Shown here piece after piece: positions 37,907-47,056 of a DNA stretch of 64,000 nt. The stretch comes from Oligoflexia bacterium (GTDB lineage Bacteria > Bdellovibrionota > UBA1018): assembly GCA_903935335.1 (NCBI GenBank), contig CAIZRG010000046.1, positions 1 to 64,000 of the forward strand, written 5' to 3'. The notes beneath the pieces were generated by a model that worked only from the letters and a program-made list of their open reading frames with translations, did not search any database and was not told the origin of the DNA. The number at the start of each line of letters is the position of its first letter. Positions within the stretch are counted from its first letter, which is position 1. A program made the translations under genes and the position numbers.

Positions 37907-39315
37907 GACGTGTTTTTGTTATCGATGATGAGAAAAATATCACCTTTGTGATTCATGCAATTCTTGAGAGAGCAGGCTTTGAGACGATTGTTTTTAATGA
38001 TAGCTCCCAAGCTTTAGATGCAATTGATTCAGAAGATTTTGATGTTTTAATTACGGATCTTTATATGCCAGGTCCTGGAGGCATGGAAATTTTAGGTCAT
38101 TGCCAGAAAAGCATACCTCAACTTCCAGTTGTTATTATTACTGCGTATGGGACGGTTGAATCGGCAGTGAACGCATTGAAGCAAGGAGCATTTGACTTTA
38201 TTACAAAGCCCTTTGATCAAACAGAGCTCCTCAATGTTGTTCAGAAAGCTGCTGCTACGTATCGGCAGCGTCAAAAAGAGCCTATTATTTTTAGTTCGGA
38301 GCCTATTCAGGCCTCAGCTGACTCAGTTCAAGGGGAGATGTCTTTTATTTCTTCTATGATTGGGGCTAGTTCTCCTATTCAGGAGATTTTTAAAGTGATT
38401 TCAAAAATTGCAAGGTCCCCTGCAACAGTGCTTGTCTCCGGAGAAAGTGGTACAGGCAAGGAGCTTGTTGCTTATGAAATTCATCGAAATTCTAATCGAG
38501 CGTCTAAACCGTTTGTAAAAATTAATTGTGCTGCGATTCCAGCTACTTTAATTGAAAGTGAGCTTTTTGGATATGAAAAGGGAGCTTTTACTGGAGCTGT
38601 GGGTTCAAAGCCTGGAAGATTTGAACTTGCCCATGAAGGCTCTTTATTCTTAGATGAAGTGGCAGAAATGTCGCTTGAGATGCAAGTCAAGCTTTTAAGA
38701 GTTCTTCAGCAACAGGAATTTGAGAGAGTGGGAGGGGTAAATACCATTCAGGTTGATGTGAGGATTATTACAGCAACCAATAAAGATTTAGAAGCTGAGG
38801 TGAAAGCAGGGAGATTTCGTGAGGATCTTTACTATCGTCTTAATGTTGTTCCTGTACGTTTACCGCCTCTTAGGGATCGAAGAGATGATATTGAGCTTCT
38901 TTTAAAATATTTTTTAGGTAAATTAAATGAAAAATTAAAAAAAAATATCACAGGACTTACCCCTGAAACTTTGATTGCACTAAAGGCTTATTCTTGGCCT
39001 GGAAATATTCGTCAATTAGAGAATGTTCTAGAAAGAATGATGCTCATGTGTGATGGAACAATTTTGACGGTCGATGATTTACCCGATGAATTCTTAGGCG
39101 GGATTCCAGAAAAACAGGATAAAAATTCTTCTGAGACACGAAGTTTAAAGCAAATTGTCAGGCGTCAAACACAGGCCCTGGAAAGGGATCTCATTGAAAA
39201 AGCACTCGAGGAAACTCAAGGGAATGTAACTCGAGCAGCTGAGAAATTGTGTTTATCCAGAAAAGGACTTCAACTTAAAATGAAAGAGCTAGGGTTGAAA
39301 CGCCCATTCGATTAG
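37900..39315 (+). CDS. NtrC-family sigma-54 response regulator
   Basis: 471 residues: receiver (phospho-acceptor D53, KPFDQTE), AAA+ domain with Walker A GESGTGKE from 181, and the sigma-54 contact loop GAFTGA at 228-233. A C-terminal Fis-type helix-turn-helix follows (NVTRAAEKLCLSRKGLQLKM). It activates sigma-54 promoters on phosphorylation by the overlapping kinase gene. AAGGAG lies 11 bases before the ATG. Targets are not visible in this window. The neighbouring glutamate dehydrogenase gene is convergent. Confidence 0.96.
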   Translation: MLGRVFVIDDEKNITFVIHAILERAGFETIVFNDSSQALDAIDSEDFDVLITDLYMPGPGGMEILGHCQKSIPQLPVVIITAYGTVESAVNALKQGAFDFITKPFDQTELLNVVQKAAATYRQRQKEPIIFSSEPIQASADSVQGEMSFISSMIGASSPIQEIFKVISKIARSPATVLVSGESGTGKELVAYEIHRNSNRASKPFVKINCAAIPATLIESELFGYEKGAFTGAVGSKPGRFELAHEGSLFLDEVAEMSLEMQVKLLRVLQQQEFERVGGVNTIQVDVRIITATNKDLEAEVKAGRFREDLYYRLNVVPVRLPPLRDRRDDIELLLKYFLGKLNEKLKKNITGLTPETLIALKAYSWPGNIRQLENVLERMMLMCDGTILTVDDLPDEFLGGIPEKQDKNSSETRSLKQIVRRQTQALERDLIEKALEETQGNVTRAAEKLCLSRKGLQLKMKELGLKRPFD

Positions 39316-39348
39316 TGAACCTTGCAAGGCTGGCTGAATATTATATTT

Positions 39349-40653
39349 TTATGGGAATAGTCCGCGAAGGAGCATGGCTCGATTCAGGCGATCTACACCT
39401 GCAATGAGTGCGGCTGTTTTCATACCACACTTGAAGCGGGTTTGAGTATCTATGACTTTCTGAAAAGCACTTGCCATGACTTCAGCAAGTTTGCCATTGA
39501 CTTCACTTTCACTCCAAAAGAAATTTTGCAATCCTTGAACCCATTCAAAATAAGAGACAATCACTCCCCCTGCATTGCAAAGAATATCAGGAATGATAAA
39601 TGTCCCTCTCTCTTCAAGTTCCATCATTGCTCTTGAAGTAATCGGGCCATTAGCTCCCTCTGCAATAATTTTTGCATCGATCTGAGAGACGTTTTGAGAG
39701 GTGATCACCCCATCAATTGCAGCTGGAATCAAAATATCCACTTTAATTCTTAGAAGTTCTTCATTCGTAATTGCATCTGCTTCAGGGTATCCTTTGATAG
39801 TTCGATTTTTAGCAAAATAGTTTTCTACGTCCGGAATATTCAGACCATTCTTGCTGTAAATTCCTCCCTGAACATCACTGATAGCAACAACCTTTGTGTT
39901 CAGATCATAAATCTCACGAGCAGCAACAGCCCCTACTTTTCCAAATCCATGGACAGAAACCGTTGTTGTCGAGTCCATTTTAGGTCCGGACTTGCCAACT
40001 TCTTTGAGGTGACGAGCAGCATGTTGAATGGTATAAACGACACCCCTTCCAGTGCTTTCAGCACGACCTAGAGATCCGCCAATTTCAATCGGCTTGCCTG
40101 TAACAACTCCCGAGATAGCAAACCCTTTTTCTTGAGAGTAAGTATCCATCATCCAAGCCATGTGTTGAGCATCTGTGCCGATATCAGGTGCTGGAATATC
40201 CTTGTCAGGACCAATGATCATATTGATTTCACTTGTATAACGTCGAGTTAAAGCTTGGGCTTCGTGCCGGGAAAGCTGAGTAGGATCAACTCGAATCCCT
40301 CCTTTGGCTCCTCCCAAGGGTAAACCGACCAGAGAGCACTTAAACGTCATGAGCATTGCAAGTCCTGCAACTTCAGAAAGATTAACTTCAGGATGAAATC
40401 GAACACCCCCTTTTCCAGGTCCTAGTGTCATATTATGTTGAACTCGGTATCCTTCAAAACATCGAATGCTTCCGTCATCCAGACGAATTGGAACACTGAC
40501 AATGAGTGCACGTTTGGGAACCTTCAAGCGTTCAGCAATATTCGGATCTAGTTTCATGGTTTCAGCTGCTTCTTGGAGTTGAAGAACTGAGTTTCTATAC
40601 AAATCGCTTGATTCCCATAAATGAGAACTCAATGTGCCTTTCATTTGAGTCAT
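39349..40653 (-). CDS. gdhA: Glu/Leu/Phe/Val dehydrogenase, probably glutamate dehydrogenase
   Basis: 434 residues. The substrate and catalytic Lys region is GPGKGGVRFHP and PLGGAKGGIRVDP; the Asp-containing segment PAPDIGTDAQHMAWMMDTYS and Rossmann motif VHGFGKVGAVAA follow. The length and IGGSLGRAESTGRGV fit hexameric glutamate dehydrogenase. It interconverts glutamate and 2-oxoglutarate with NAD(P). It stands alone, convergent to the NtrC-type gene and divergent from ddl. Confidence 0.93.
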   Translation of the reverse strand: MTQMKGTLSSHLWESSDLYRNSVLQLQEAAETMKLDPNIAERLKVPKRALIVSVPIRLDDGSIRCFEGYRVQHNMTLGPGKGGVRFHPEVNLSEVAGLAMLMTFKCSLVGLPLGGAKGGIRVDPTQLSRHEAQALTRRYTSEINMIIGPDKDIPAPDIGTDAQHMAWMMDTYSQEKGFAISGVVTGKPIEIGGSLGRAESTGRGVVYTIQHAARHLKEVGKSGPKMDSTTTVSVHGFGKVGAVAAREIYDLNTKVVAISDVQGGIYSKNGLNIPDVENYFAKNRTIKGYPEADAITNEELLRIKVDILIPAAIDGVITSQNVSQIDAKIIAEGANGPITSRAMMELEERGTFIIPDILCNAGGVIVSYFEWVQGLQNFFWSESEVNGKLAEVMASAFQKVIDTQTRFKCGMKTAALIAGVDRLNRAMLLRGLFP

Positions 40654-40766
40654 GATATAATCCTTTTTTTAAAGTTCTACCGCGACCTTACTGATAAATT
40701 TCTTTCTAATCAAGAAGGATTCAGTAAAGATTCAAGAAGGTATTTTATCTCTTCTACGAAAGGATA

Positions 40767-41918
40767 ATGGGGATGTCGAATCAGAAAAAAACTCGAGTAG
40801 TGGTTCTTTATGGCGGGAGATCGGGAGAGCATGAAGTTTCGCTCAGGTCTGCAGCTTCTGTGATTCAGAATTTGAATCCAAGTCGATACGAAGTGATCCC
40901 TGTGGCGATTGATAAACAAGGGCGATGGCTCTTAAATGACGTCCAGTTGATTTTACAATCAAAAGAGTCTCTCCCTGTGTATCGAGATGCCCCCATCGTT
41001 GCATTACCCCCTCATCCGGGAGTAACAACGACTGGATTGCTTCGTTTTGGGGGTTCTTCTGCTCCTCAAGCTCCTGTTGATGTTGTATTCCCAGTGATTC
41101 ATGGCCCCCTTTGTGAGGATGGAACCATTCAGGGTTTGCTTGAGTTGGCTGATGTTCCCTTTGTAGGATGTGGTGTTCTTGCTTCAGCTGTGGCGATGGA
41201 TAAGGATTGTGCTAAGCGTTTGGTGAGAGAAGGAGGAGTCCCCATTGTTCCTTTTATTACACTCAAACCAGAGGTATGGAGGAAAGAAGCTCTTTTTTTA
41301 TCCCAGAGGATCAACGATGAGTTGGGATTTCCTGTTTTTGTCAAGCCTGCAAATTTAGGTTCCAGTGTGGGTGTTCATAAAGTGAATCAGCGGAAAGACT
41401 TAGACGCTGCCTTACAAGATGCTTTTCGATATGATACTAAAGTTCTTGTAGAAAAAGCAATTCGAGGAAGAGAAATTGAGCTTGCTCTTTTAGAAAATTC
41501 AGAATCTGGTTTACCTCCTCATGTGAGTGTACCTGGCGAGGTGATCCCCTCTCATGAATTTTATTCTTATGAAGCCAAATACCTCGATGAAAAAGGAGCT
41601 AAGCTTTTAATCCCAGCTCCTCTTGAACCCTCTCAAATCAAAGAAGCTCAAAAAATAGCTGCAACTGCTTTTGAGCTTTTGGGGTGTGAGGGAATGGCTA
41701 GGATTGATCTGTTCTTGGATCAAGAAACCGGAAAATTTTATTTCAATGAGGCCAATACAATTCCAGGGTTTACCTCCATTAGTATGTATCCCAAAATGTG
41801 GGAACATTCAGGAATTCCTTATTCTCAGTTGCTGTCTCGTTTAATTGATCTTGCCATTTTAAGGCACGAAAGAAAAAAAAGTTTAGTTCGAGATTATAGT
41901 ACTCAAGCTGAGTCCTAG
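40767..41918 (+). CDS. ddl: D-alanine-D-alanine ligase
   Basis: 383 residues, ATP-grasp. Motifs: YGGRSGEHEVSLRSA, PVIHGPLCEDGTIQGLLE, PVFVKPANLGSSVGV and FNEANTIPGFTSISMYPKM. It makes the D-Ala-D-Ala peptidoglycan precursor in the cytoplasm. The active-site Tyr region is HEFYSYEAKY. AAAGGA precedes the ATG. It overlaps the convergent peroxiredoxin gene by four bases. Confidence 0.96.
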   Translation: MGMSNQKKTRVVVLYGGRSGEHEVSLRSAASVIQNLNPSRYEVIPVAIDKQGRWLLNDVQLILQSKESLPVYRDAPIVALPPHPGVTTTGLLRFGGSSAPQAPVDVVFPVIHGPLCEDGTIQGLLELADVPFVGCGVLASAVAMDKDCAKRLVREGGVPIVPFITLKPEVWRKEALFLSQRINDELGFPVFVKPANLGSSVGVHKVNQRKDLDAALQDAFRYDTKVLVEKAIRGREIELALLENSESGLPPHVSVPGEVIPSHEFYSYEAKYLDEKGAKLLIPAPLEPSQIKEAQKIAATAFELLGCEGMARIDLFLDQETGKFYFNEANTIPGFTSISMYPKMWEHSGIPYSQLLSRLIDLAILRHERKKSLVRDYSTQAES

Positions 41919-42421
41919 TTTTCTACTGCTTGAGTCAAATTTTTAATATCATCAAGAACTTCTTTTGGGTGGGCATCTGGATTCACCTGATCATAGAATT
42001 TTAAAATTTTTGCATCAGGACTAATCAGAACACTGCGGCGATGCACTAAACCTAGGACTGGAATTGTTCCAATTCCTAGGATTTTTGCAAGCTGTCCATC
42101 TGTATCAACCAAGAGATCAAACGAAAGCTTATGCTTAGCCTTAAATTTCTGATGACTTTTCTCGTTTTGAGTAGAGACTCCTAACACGACGGTTTTTACT
42201 TTTTGAAATTCAGAAAAATAATCTCTAAACCCACATGCCTCTCGTGTACAGCCTGGAGTGTCGTCTTTCGGGTAAAAATACAGGAGGAGGAATTTTCCTG
42301 GATAGTCTGAAAGATGAATGATTTTTCCATCTTGATTTTTGAGTTCAAAATCTGGAACTGAGTCCCCCGGGGAAAGACCCAGTAAGAAAAAAGATAAGAA
42401 TAAGAGCAGAAGTGGTTTCAT
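41915..42421 (-). CDS. Exported peroxiredoxin (Bcp/PrxQ type)
   Basis: 168 residues. A hydrophobic leader (residues 1-16, LLLLFLSFFLLG) directly precedes a Bcp-type start (SPGDSVPDFELKNQDG). The peroxidatic and resolving cysteines are in DDTPGCTREACGF. Bcp proteins are usually cytoplasmic; the leader predicts periplasmic or membrane-anchored peroxide detoxification. The gene starts eight bases after the rmuC stop, so the two are likely co-transcribed. Confidence 0.9.
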   Translation of the reverse strand: MKPLLLLFLSFFLLGLSPGDSVPDFELKNQDGKIIHLSDYPGKFLLLYFYPKDDTPGCTREACGFRDYFSEFQKVKTVVLGVSTQNEKSHQKFKAKHKLSFDLLVDTDGQLAKILGIGTIPVLGLVHRRSVLISPDAKILKFYDQVNPDAHPKEVLDDIKNLTQAVEN

Positions 42422-42429
42422 AATGTCTC

Positions 42430-43734
42430 CTAGTTGATCATTTCAGGTTTAATGCGTTTTGTGGGAGCTGCACCCAGTTCCCGGAGGTTTTCAATTTTTC
42501 GAAAGACATTGCCTGGTCCTTCTTTTAACTTTCCTAGAGCACTATCGTATTGGTTTTTCCCAGAGTCCAGAGTTTTTCCAATTTTTTCAAAGTCTTCTAA
42601 AAAACCTACAAATTTATCATAAAGTTTAGCTCCTTCTTGAGCAATCTCCAGTGCGTTTTTGTTCTGATTTTCTAACCGCCAAATCCAGGCTACGGTTTTA
42701 AGGCTTGTCAGCAGAGTGGTTGATGTTACAAGAGCAATTCCTTTGTTCCAAGCTCGAGAGGAAAGTTCGCTATCTTTTTGCATAGCCAGGATGTAAGCAG
42801 GTTCGATAGGGATAAAAAGAAAAACAAACTCAGGAGTGTTTAATCCCTTTAATTTTGAGTAGTGTTTTGAACTCAGGTCTTCGATATGCTTTTCCAGGGA
42901 TTTCAAATGAGCCTGGAGTGCTTGTATTTTTACCGAGTCCTCTTCAGAGCTTTTGTAAAGCTCATAGGCTTTTAAGGAGACTTTCGAATCTACAACAATG
43001 TGTTTGTGATCCGGTAAATGAATCACGACATCAGGACGTAGGCGTTCACCGTCTTCGTTTTCATAAAATTTTTGTTGAAAAAACTCACGACCCTCTGTTA
43101 AGCCTGAGGCCTCAAGAATTTTTTCAAGCACAAATTCTCCCCAATCTCCTTGGACTTTAGAATCTCCTTTTAAAGCTTGGGTGAGGGATTGAGTTTCCTT
43201 TGTAATTCGCTCATTGAGACTCATTAAACGACCAATTTCATATTTCAGGGTATGTCTTTCTTTGGCCTCTGTTGTGTAGTTTTCGTCTACTTTTTTTTCA
43301 AATAGATGAAGTTTATCTTTTAAAGGATTAAGAATTGCATCCAAACTTTTTTCTGTCTGTTCTTGGAAGTCTTTTGTTTTTGATTTTAGGATTTCATTGG
43401 CCAGGTTTTCAAACTCAATTTTTGATTGTCTTTTTACTTCTTGAAAATAATTTTCCTGGTTTTTAACTTGCTGCTCTAAAAATACCTTTTCCGACTCAAG
43501 GCAAGCCACCCTTGAATTGAGCTCAGAGTGTTGAGTTTGTTGAACATCTAAAGCTTTTTGAAGTCGCTCTACTTCAGCTTCAAGGAGACAACTTCTTTCT
43601 GAAGCCCTTGCCTCTGCTTTTAAAAGGGTATGATAATCTTGGAGAGCTAAGTGATTTGTTTTGGATCTTAGTTTTGAAAGCCATCCGATCAGCAAGAGTC
43701 CTGCTAAAATGGCAATGATAGAAGCTTCAAACAT
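42430..43734 (-). CDS. rmuC: RmuC-family DNA recombination protein
   Basis: 434 residues: one N-terminal membrane helix (SIIAILAGLLLIGWL), a long coiled coil (about 35-160), then the RmuC nuclease-like domain with GDWGEFVLEKILEASGL, RPDVVIHLPD and VDSKVSL (the PD-(D/E)XK-like core). RmuC limits inversion at short inverted repeats in E. coli. The family order and length are normal. It lies upstream of the peroxiredoxin gene on the same strand. Confidence 0.93.
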   Translation of the reverse strand: MFEASIIAILAGLLLIGWLSKLRSKTNHLALQDYHTLLKAEARASERSCLLEAEVERLQKALDVQQTQHSELNSRVACLESEKVFLEQQVKNQENYFQEVKRQSKIEFENLANEILKSKTKDFQEQTEKSLDAILNPLKDKLHLFEKKVDENYTTEAKERHTLKYEIGRLMSLNERITKETQSLTQALKGDSKVQGDWGEFVLEKILEASGLTEGREFFQQKFYENEDGERLRPDVVIHLPDHKHIVVDSKVSLKAYELYKSSEEDSVKIQALQAHLKSLEKHIEDLSSKHYSKLKGLNTPEFVFLFIPIEPAYILAMQKDSELSSRAWNKGIALVTSTTLLTSLKTVAWIWRLENQNKNALEIAQEGAKLYDKFVGFLEDFEKIGKTLDSGKNQYDSALGKLKEGPGNVFRKIENLRELGAAPTKRIKPEMIN

Positions 43735-43769
43735 AAATACGTGCTCCTTGTTTGTTCTGCCTTTGTTTG

Positions 43770-44144
43770 TTAACGATCCAGGCGGTTTGTGATTTGATAC
43801 TCAAGGTGAAGCCAAAGGATTCTGGCATAAAAAAAGATAAAAGTCCCAACGAAGATAAACTCCAGAAAAGGGAATGCAATGAGCCAGTTGATATCTACTT
43901 TTAGAACCTTAAGAACAATGGTGGGAGGAATGATAGCTAAGGCATTGAATAAGAATCCTACGACCATAGCGCCTAAATAAAAACCAGGTTCTGGATGAAA
44001 GCTATACTTGCAGTAAGAGCATCGTTCGTTCAGAAGAAAAAAGTTTTTTGTCACGGCTCCAATATGACAACAAGGACATCTGGCTCGTAGAAGAGATTTT
44101 ATTTTAAATTTTGATTTTTCTTTTTTTTCGTTTTCATTCTTCAT
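43770..44144 (-). CDS. DUF983 membrane protein
   Basis: 124 residues. An N-terminal zinc-ribbon-like segment has RCPCCHIGAV and CSYCKYSFHPEPGFYLGAM, the DUF983 signature, followed by two membrane helices (about 58-78 and 85-108). Function is unknown; some relatives lie near oxidase genes, but not here. It follows the disrupted glycosyltransferase gene by 17 bases on the same strand. Confidence 0.85.
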   Translation of the reverse strand: MKNENEKKEKSKFKIKSLLRARCPCCHIGAVTKNFFLLNERCSYCKYSFHPEPGFYLGAMVVGFLFNALAIIPPTIVLKVLKVDINWLIAFPFLEFIFVGTFIFFYARILWLHLEYQITNRLDR

Positions 44145-44161
44145 AGGGTTAGTTCAGGATT

Positions 44162-45444
44162 TCATGAAACAGGATCTCCATTTAAATGTCGAGACATTAA
44201 AATAACTTGAAGAACTCCAAAACCTAAAATGACGATATATTCTAAGATACTCCACTTTTTTAGTTCATAAACAGCAGGACGAATAAGCTTTTCTTTAAAC
44301 CCAATTAAGAGAAGGAGATAGTAACCAGGAAGCATATATCGAATCATTCCATACATGTTGTTTTCTGCTTTTCCAGAGAAACAAACATAATAAAAAAGAA
44401 CAGCAATCATGAGCCAGATAAATGACTCAGAATAGAGCTTTTTATTGATACTTTTTAATTTTTGATAAGTTACAACAAAAAGAATAAAAAAAACAGGAAT
44501 ACAAAGTTTATGTAGAATGTCTATTAAGCCAGTATTAAAAACATCTGGAAAATAATATTTAGGATAAAGAGGAGCAAGGTATCTTGGTTTGTTTCCCCAG
44601 CCTATTTTTTGAACAATAAATGGGAGGTCCCATTTATCAAATTTGAAATAATTAAAAGCAAAGTAACCCAGGCATCCTAAGGAGCAGGTAAGACTCACTC
44701 CAAGTGTTATGATATATTGAGTAGATTTAATTCTACGGTTCTGGTTCCAGTAAAATTCGTAAAGAAAAGGTAAAGCAATAATGGGGAGACCTACTAATCT
44801 ACTGCCAGTGACAAGGATTCCATGTAAGACGGTCATAAAGAAACTCAATTTTCTTTGATCCCGCTTGCGATACCAGTAAATCATTCCAAGGATTCCAGAA
44901 ATAAAGACTGATTCAGAATATCCGACCACCATGTAAAAAGAGGTAGGGAAGATGACAGCCAAAAAAGTGCCCACTGACTTTTTTGGAAAGAAACGCCGAC
45001 ATCATTCAAGATCAGAAGAAAATAAGTCCAAGCGAGTGCCGCCATGATTTGTGCTGTGATGAGGAGAGATAGATCAGGTGAGATCTGAAAACATTTTGAG
45101 AGAACTCGAGAAAGAAGGGGGTAGGCTGGGAAAAAAGCTTCATTATCTTGATAAGAATGAATGGCTTGTGCTTTGGGTGGAAAGGTTGTTGAGCGAGTGT
45201 ATCCAAATTGCGTAATGCTTAAGAAATGAAAACTATCCCAATTATTTAAACGTCGGTATCGCCCTATCCATCCTTCAAAAGAAGGAGCTGATTTTTCCCA
45301 TTGAGGAGGGAAAATGACTGAGTGATAAGTGAGTTGGGGGTTGGGGTCGGAGTTTGATAAAAGAACGAGGACTCCAGTTTGCAAAAGAACGCATAGGATA
45401 GAAATCTTAAAATATCTTGAGAGCTTTTTGAGACTCGAGGTCAT
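44162..45444 (-). pseudogene. Polytopic membrane glycosyltransferase (PIG-V/GT39-like), split by a one-base frameshift
   Basis: Two overlapping frames make one protein of about 425 residues. The first (from ATG 45444) has NNWDSFHFLSITQFGYT and FFPAYPLLSRVL, typical of dolichol-phosphate-mannose-dependent mannosyltransferases. The second resumes as FPTSFYMVVGYSESVF and continues with multiple helices to 44162. The joint falls in a run of six A (plus strand) at 44961-44966; a seventh base would restore ALFLAVIFPTS. It would glycosylate lipid or protein on the periplasmic face. The break may be a true mutation, a phase-variable switch or an assembly error. Confidence 0.82.
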
Positions 45445-45981
45445 GAAATCTATTTATCACGATACTAGAGCGTTCATCAATATCTAATGTGATGTTAGAT
45501 CAGTCAGTTATGAAGTTTGAGGGCTTAAATTGAATTAAATAAAGGGGTTATTTTTTGTTTATTTTTTATTGTGAAAAAGTCGATTAGATGTAGAGTTTGA
45601 TATTTTTTTAGACTTTATTTAATCCGAGGCAGATCTTGTATTTTTTTAAATTAAAAATAGCTTTTCAGCTTTGAGTTTTTCATGAAAATTGAGAGAAGGA
45701 ACTGAAAGAAGGTTTTTATGAGATGCGTCACATTGTTAAAATAGTCCAAGTTAATTCTTCCGCCAAGCAAGAATGAAGATCATTCTTGCTTGGCACTAAG
45801 TGTCAGAGTTTTATCCCCGATAACTGGGATCAGTTAAGATCAGTCACTCGACAATAGATGAAAAAAATTTTTTCCGACTCATTTTTTAACTAGATTTTAA
45901 TGGAGCTGTTCATTAGCCTTTTGGTTGGATATCATAAATAAAATTATTAACATTATTTAGTAAATAATATGGATATTTTAT
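45445..45981. other. AT-rich intergenic stretch, no gene seen
   Basis: About 540 bases between the glycosyltransferase and the receiver gene. Only tiny open frames of fewer than about ten codons occur. The notable content is one long hairpin (separate entry) and strongly AT-rich flanks likely to hold promoters for the divergent neighbours. Confidence 0.7.
45762..45794. repeat. Perfect 15-base inverted repeat with 3-base loop
   Basis: Arms GCCAAGCAAGAATGA and TCATTCTTGCTTGGC are exact complements around a three-base loop. Neither side has a T-run, so a simple terminator is not obvious. I saw no second copy in this window. Confidence 0.85.
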
Positions 45982-46788
45982 ATGTTTTTAAATATTTTTT
46001 TTTATTTTTTTGTAATCTTTTATAGTTATTTTTCTTATTCTTCCGACATATCTGGGATAGATGTTCTTGTTGTTGATGATGTAAGCTTAAATAGAAAAAT
46101 TTTATGCCACACTATTAACAGTCTTAATGAGGGCAGAATAGTTAAATTTAACTTATTGAGTGGAAAAATATCTAAAAAAAATGGGATTTTTAAATATTTT
46201 TTCAGACACAAAAAAATACTTTCTGTATCTCAATTGGATGAAATTCCTGGATCGTGCGATGGGGATGAAGCTGTAAGATGGCTAAAAAAAACAATTCTAA
46301 AATATTATAAAAATCAAGAAAAAAAATTATTAATTTTTATGGATTTTGATATGCCCAATAAAAATGGAGCTGATGCAATTCATTCAATAGTTGAACTTAT
46401 TAATAAAAATAAAGTAGATCGGCAAAGAGTAAAAATAATTGCATATTCTAATAATAATTCACCATTTTTTGATAATACACAGGATTTTGATCAAATTTTG
46501 GGGGCAATTGTTGCTAACGTAAAGAGTTCTAATCAGCAAATGCTGGATGCAGGTGCAGATAGAGCAATGCAAAAACCAGCTTCACGTGATCTTGTAGTAG
46601 CTCAACTGGAGGAACTCTATCCTGATCGAGAATTATTCCCAGAAATAAGCTCTGATAGCTCATCTTCCACTCAATTAGGGCATATCGTAAAAATTACACA
46701 ATTTTTAAGACAGTTATGTAGTCCATGTTGTGGTCTCAGTAAATCGAGTAATCATTCATCAGATGATCTAGTCAAAGATGATCTTTAG
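45982..46788 (+). CDS. Receiver-domain (CheY-like) protein with apparent signal peptide
   Basis: 268 residues, AT-rich. Residues 3-20 are strongly hydrophobic and aromatic (FFYFFVIFYSYF), like a signal peptide or membrane anchor. A receiver domain follows with the full active site: DD at 32-33, phospho-acceptor D121 in FMDFDMPNKNG, S156, and K198 in MQKPAS. An insert of about 40 residues lies after the first helix (near 55-95). The C-terminal tail is Ser/Asp-rich. No kinase neighbours it. No other in-frame Met occurs before residue 120, so the leader is part of the gene unless a non-ATG start is used. Confidence 0.75.
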   Translation: MFLNIFFYFFVIFYSYFSYSSDISGIDVLVVDDVSLNRKILCHTINSLNEGRIVKFNLLSGKISKKNGIFKYFFRHKKILSVSQLDEIPGSCDGDEAVRWLKKTILKYYKNQEKKLLIFMDFDMPNKNGADAIHSIVELINKNKVDRQRVKIIAYSNNNSPFFDNTQDFDQILGAIVANVKSSNQQMLDAGADRAMQKPASRDLVVAQLEELYPDRELFPEISSDSSSSTQLGHIVKITQFLRQLCSPCCGLSKSSNHSSDDLVKDDL

Positions 46789-46820
46789 ATAGAGTTTTCT
46801 TTCGGATTTTTCTGAAGTAA

Positions 46821-46843
46821 GAAAATTGACCCAAGAATGGGTC
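46821..46843 (-). terminator. Terminator hairpin downstream of initiator tRNA
   Basis: On the minus strand, stem GACCCA / TGGGTC with a TTCT loop followed by AATTTTCTT, about 75 bases beyond the tRNA 3' end. Confidence 0.55.
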
Positions 46844-46916
46844 CAACGCCGCCCCAAAATGGAAAAACCCTCACTCAGAATCTCTTCCAAGTTAGAGTTT
46901 TTGTTGCTTTTAGTAT

Positions 46917-46993
<77 letters not shown>

Positions 46994-47056
46994 ACATAAA
47001 AAAGTATTTAATTTCGAGAAGCTTGATTACTCTAAGTCTCGAGGGGGTGAGAGTCA

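Noticed and set aside
44881-44974. Two separate glycosyltransferase genes overlapping by about 95 bases
   Set aside because: The halves join into one family-typical protein by adding a single base in a homopolymer, so one disrupted gene is the simpler reading.
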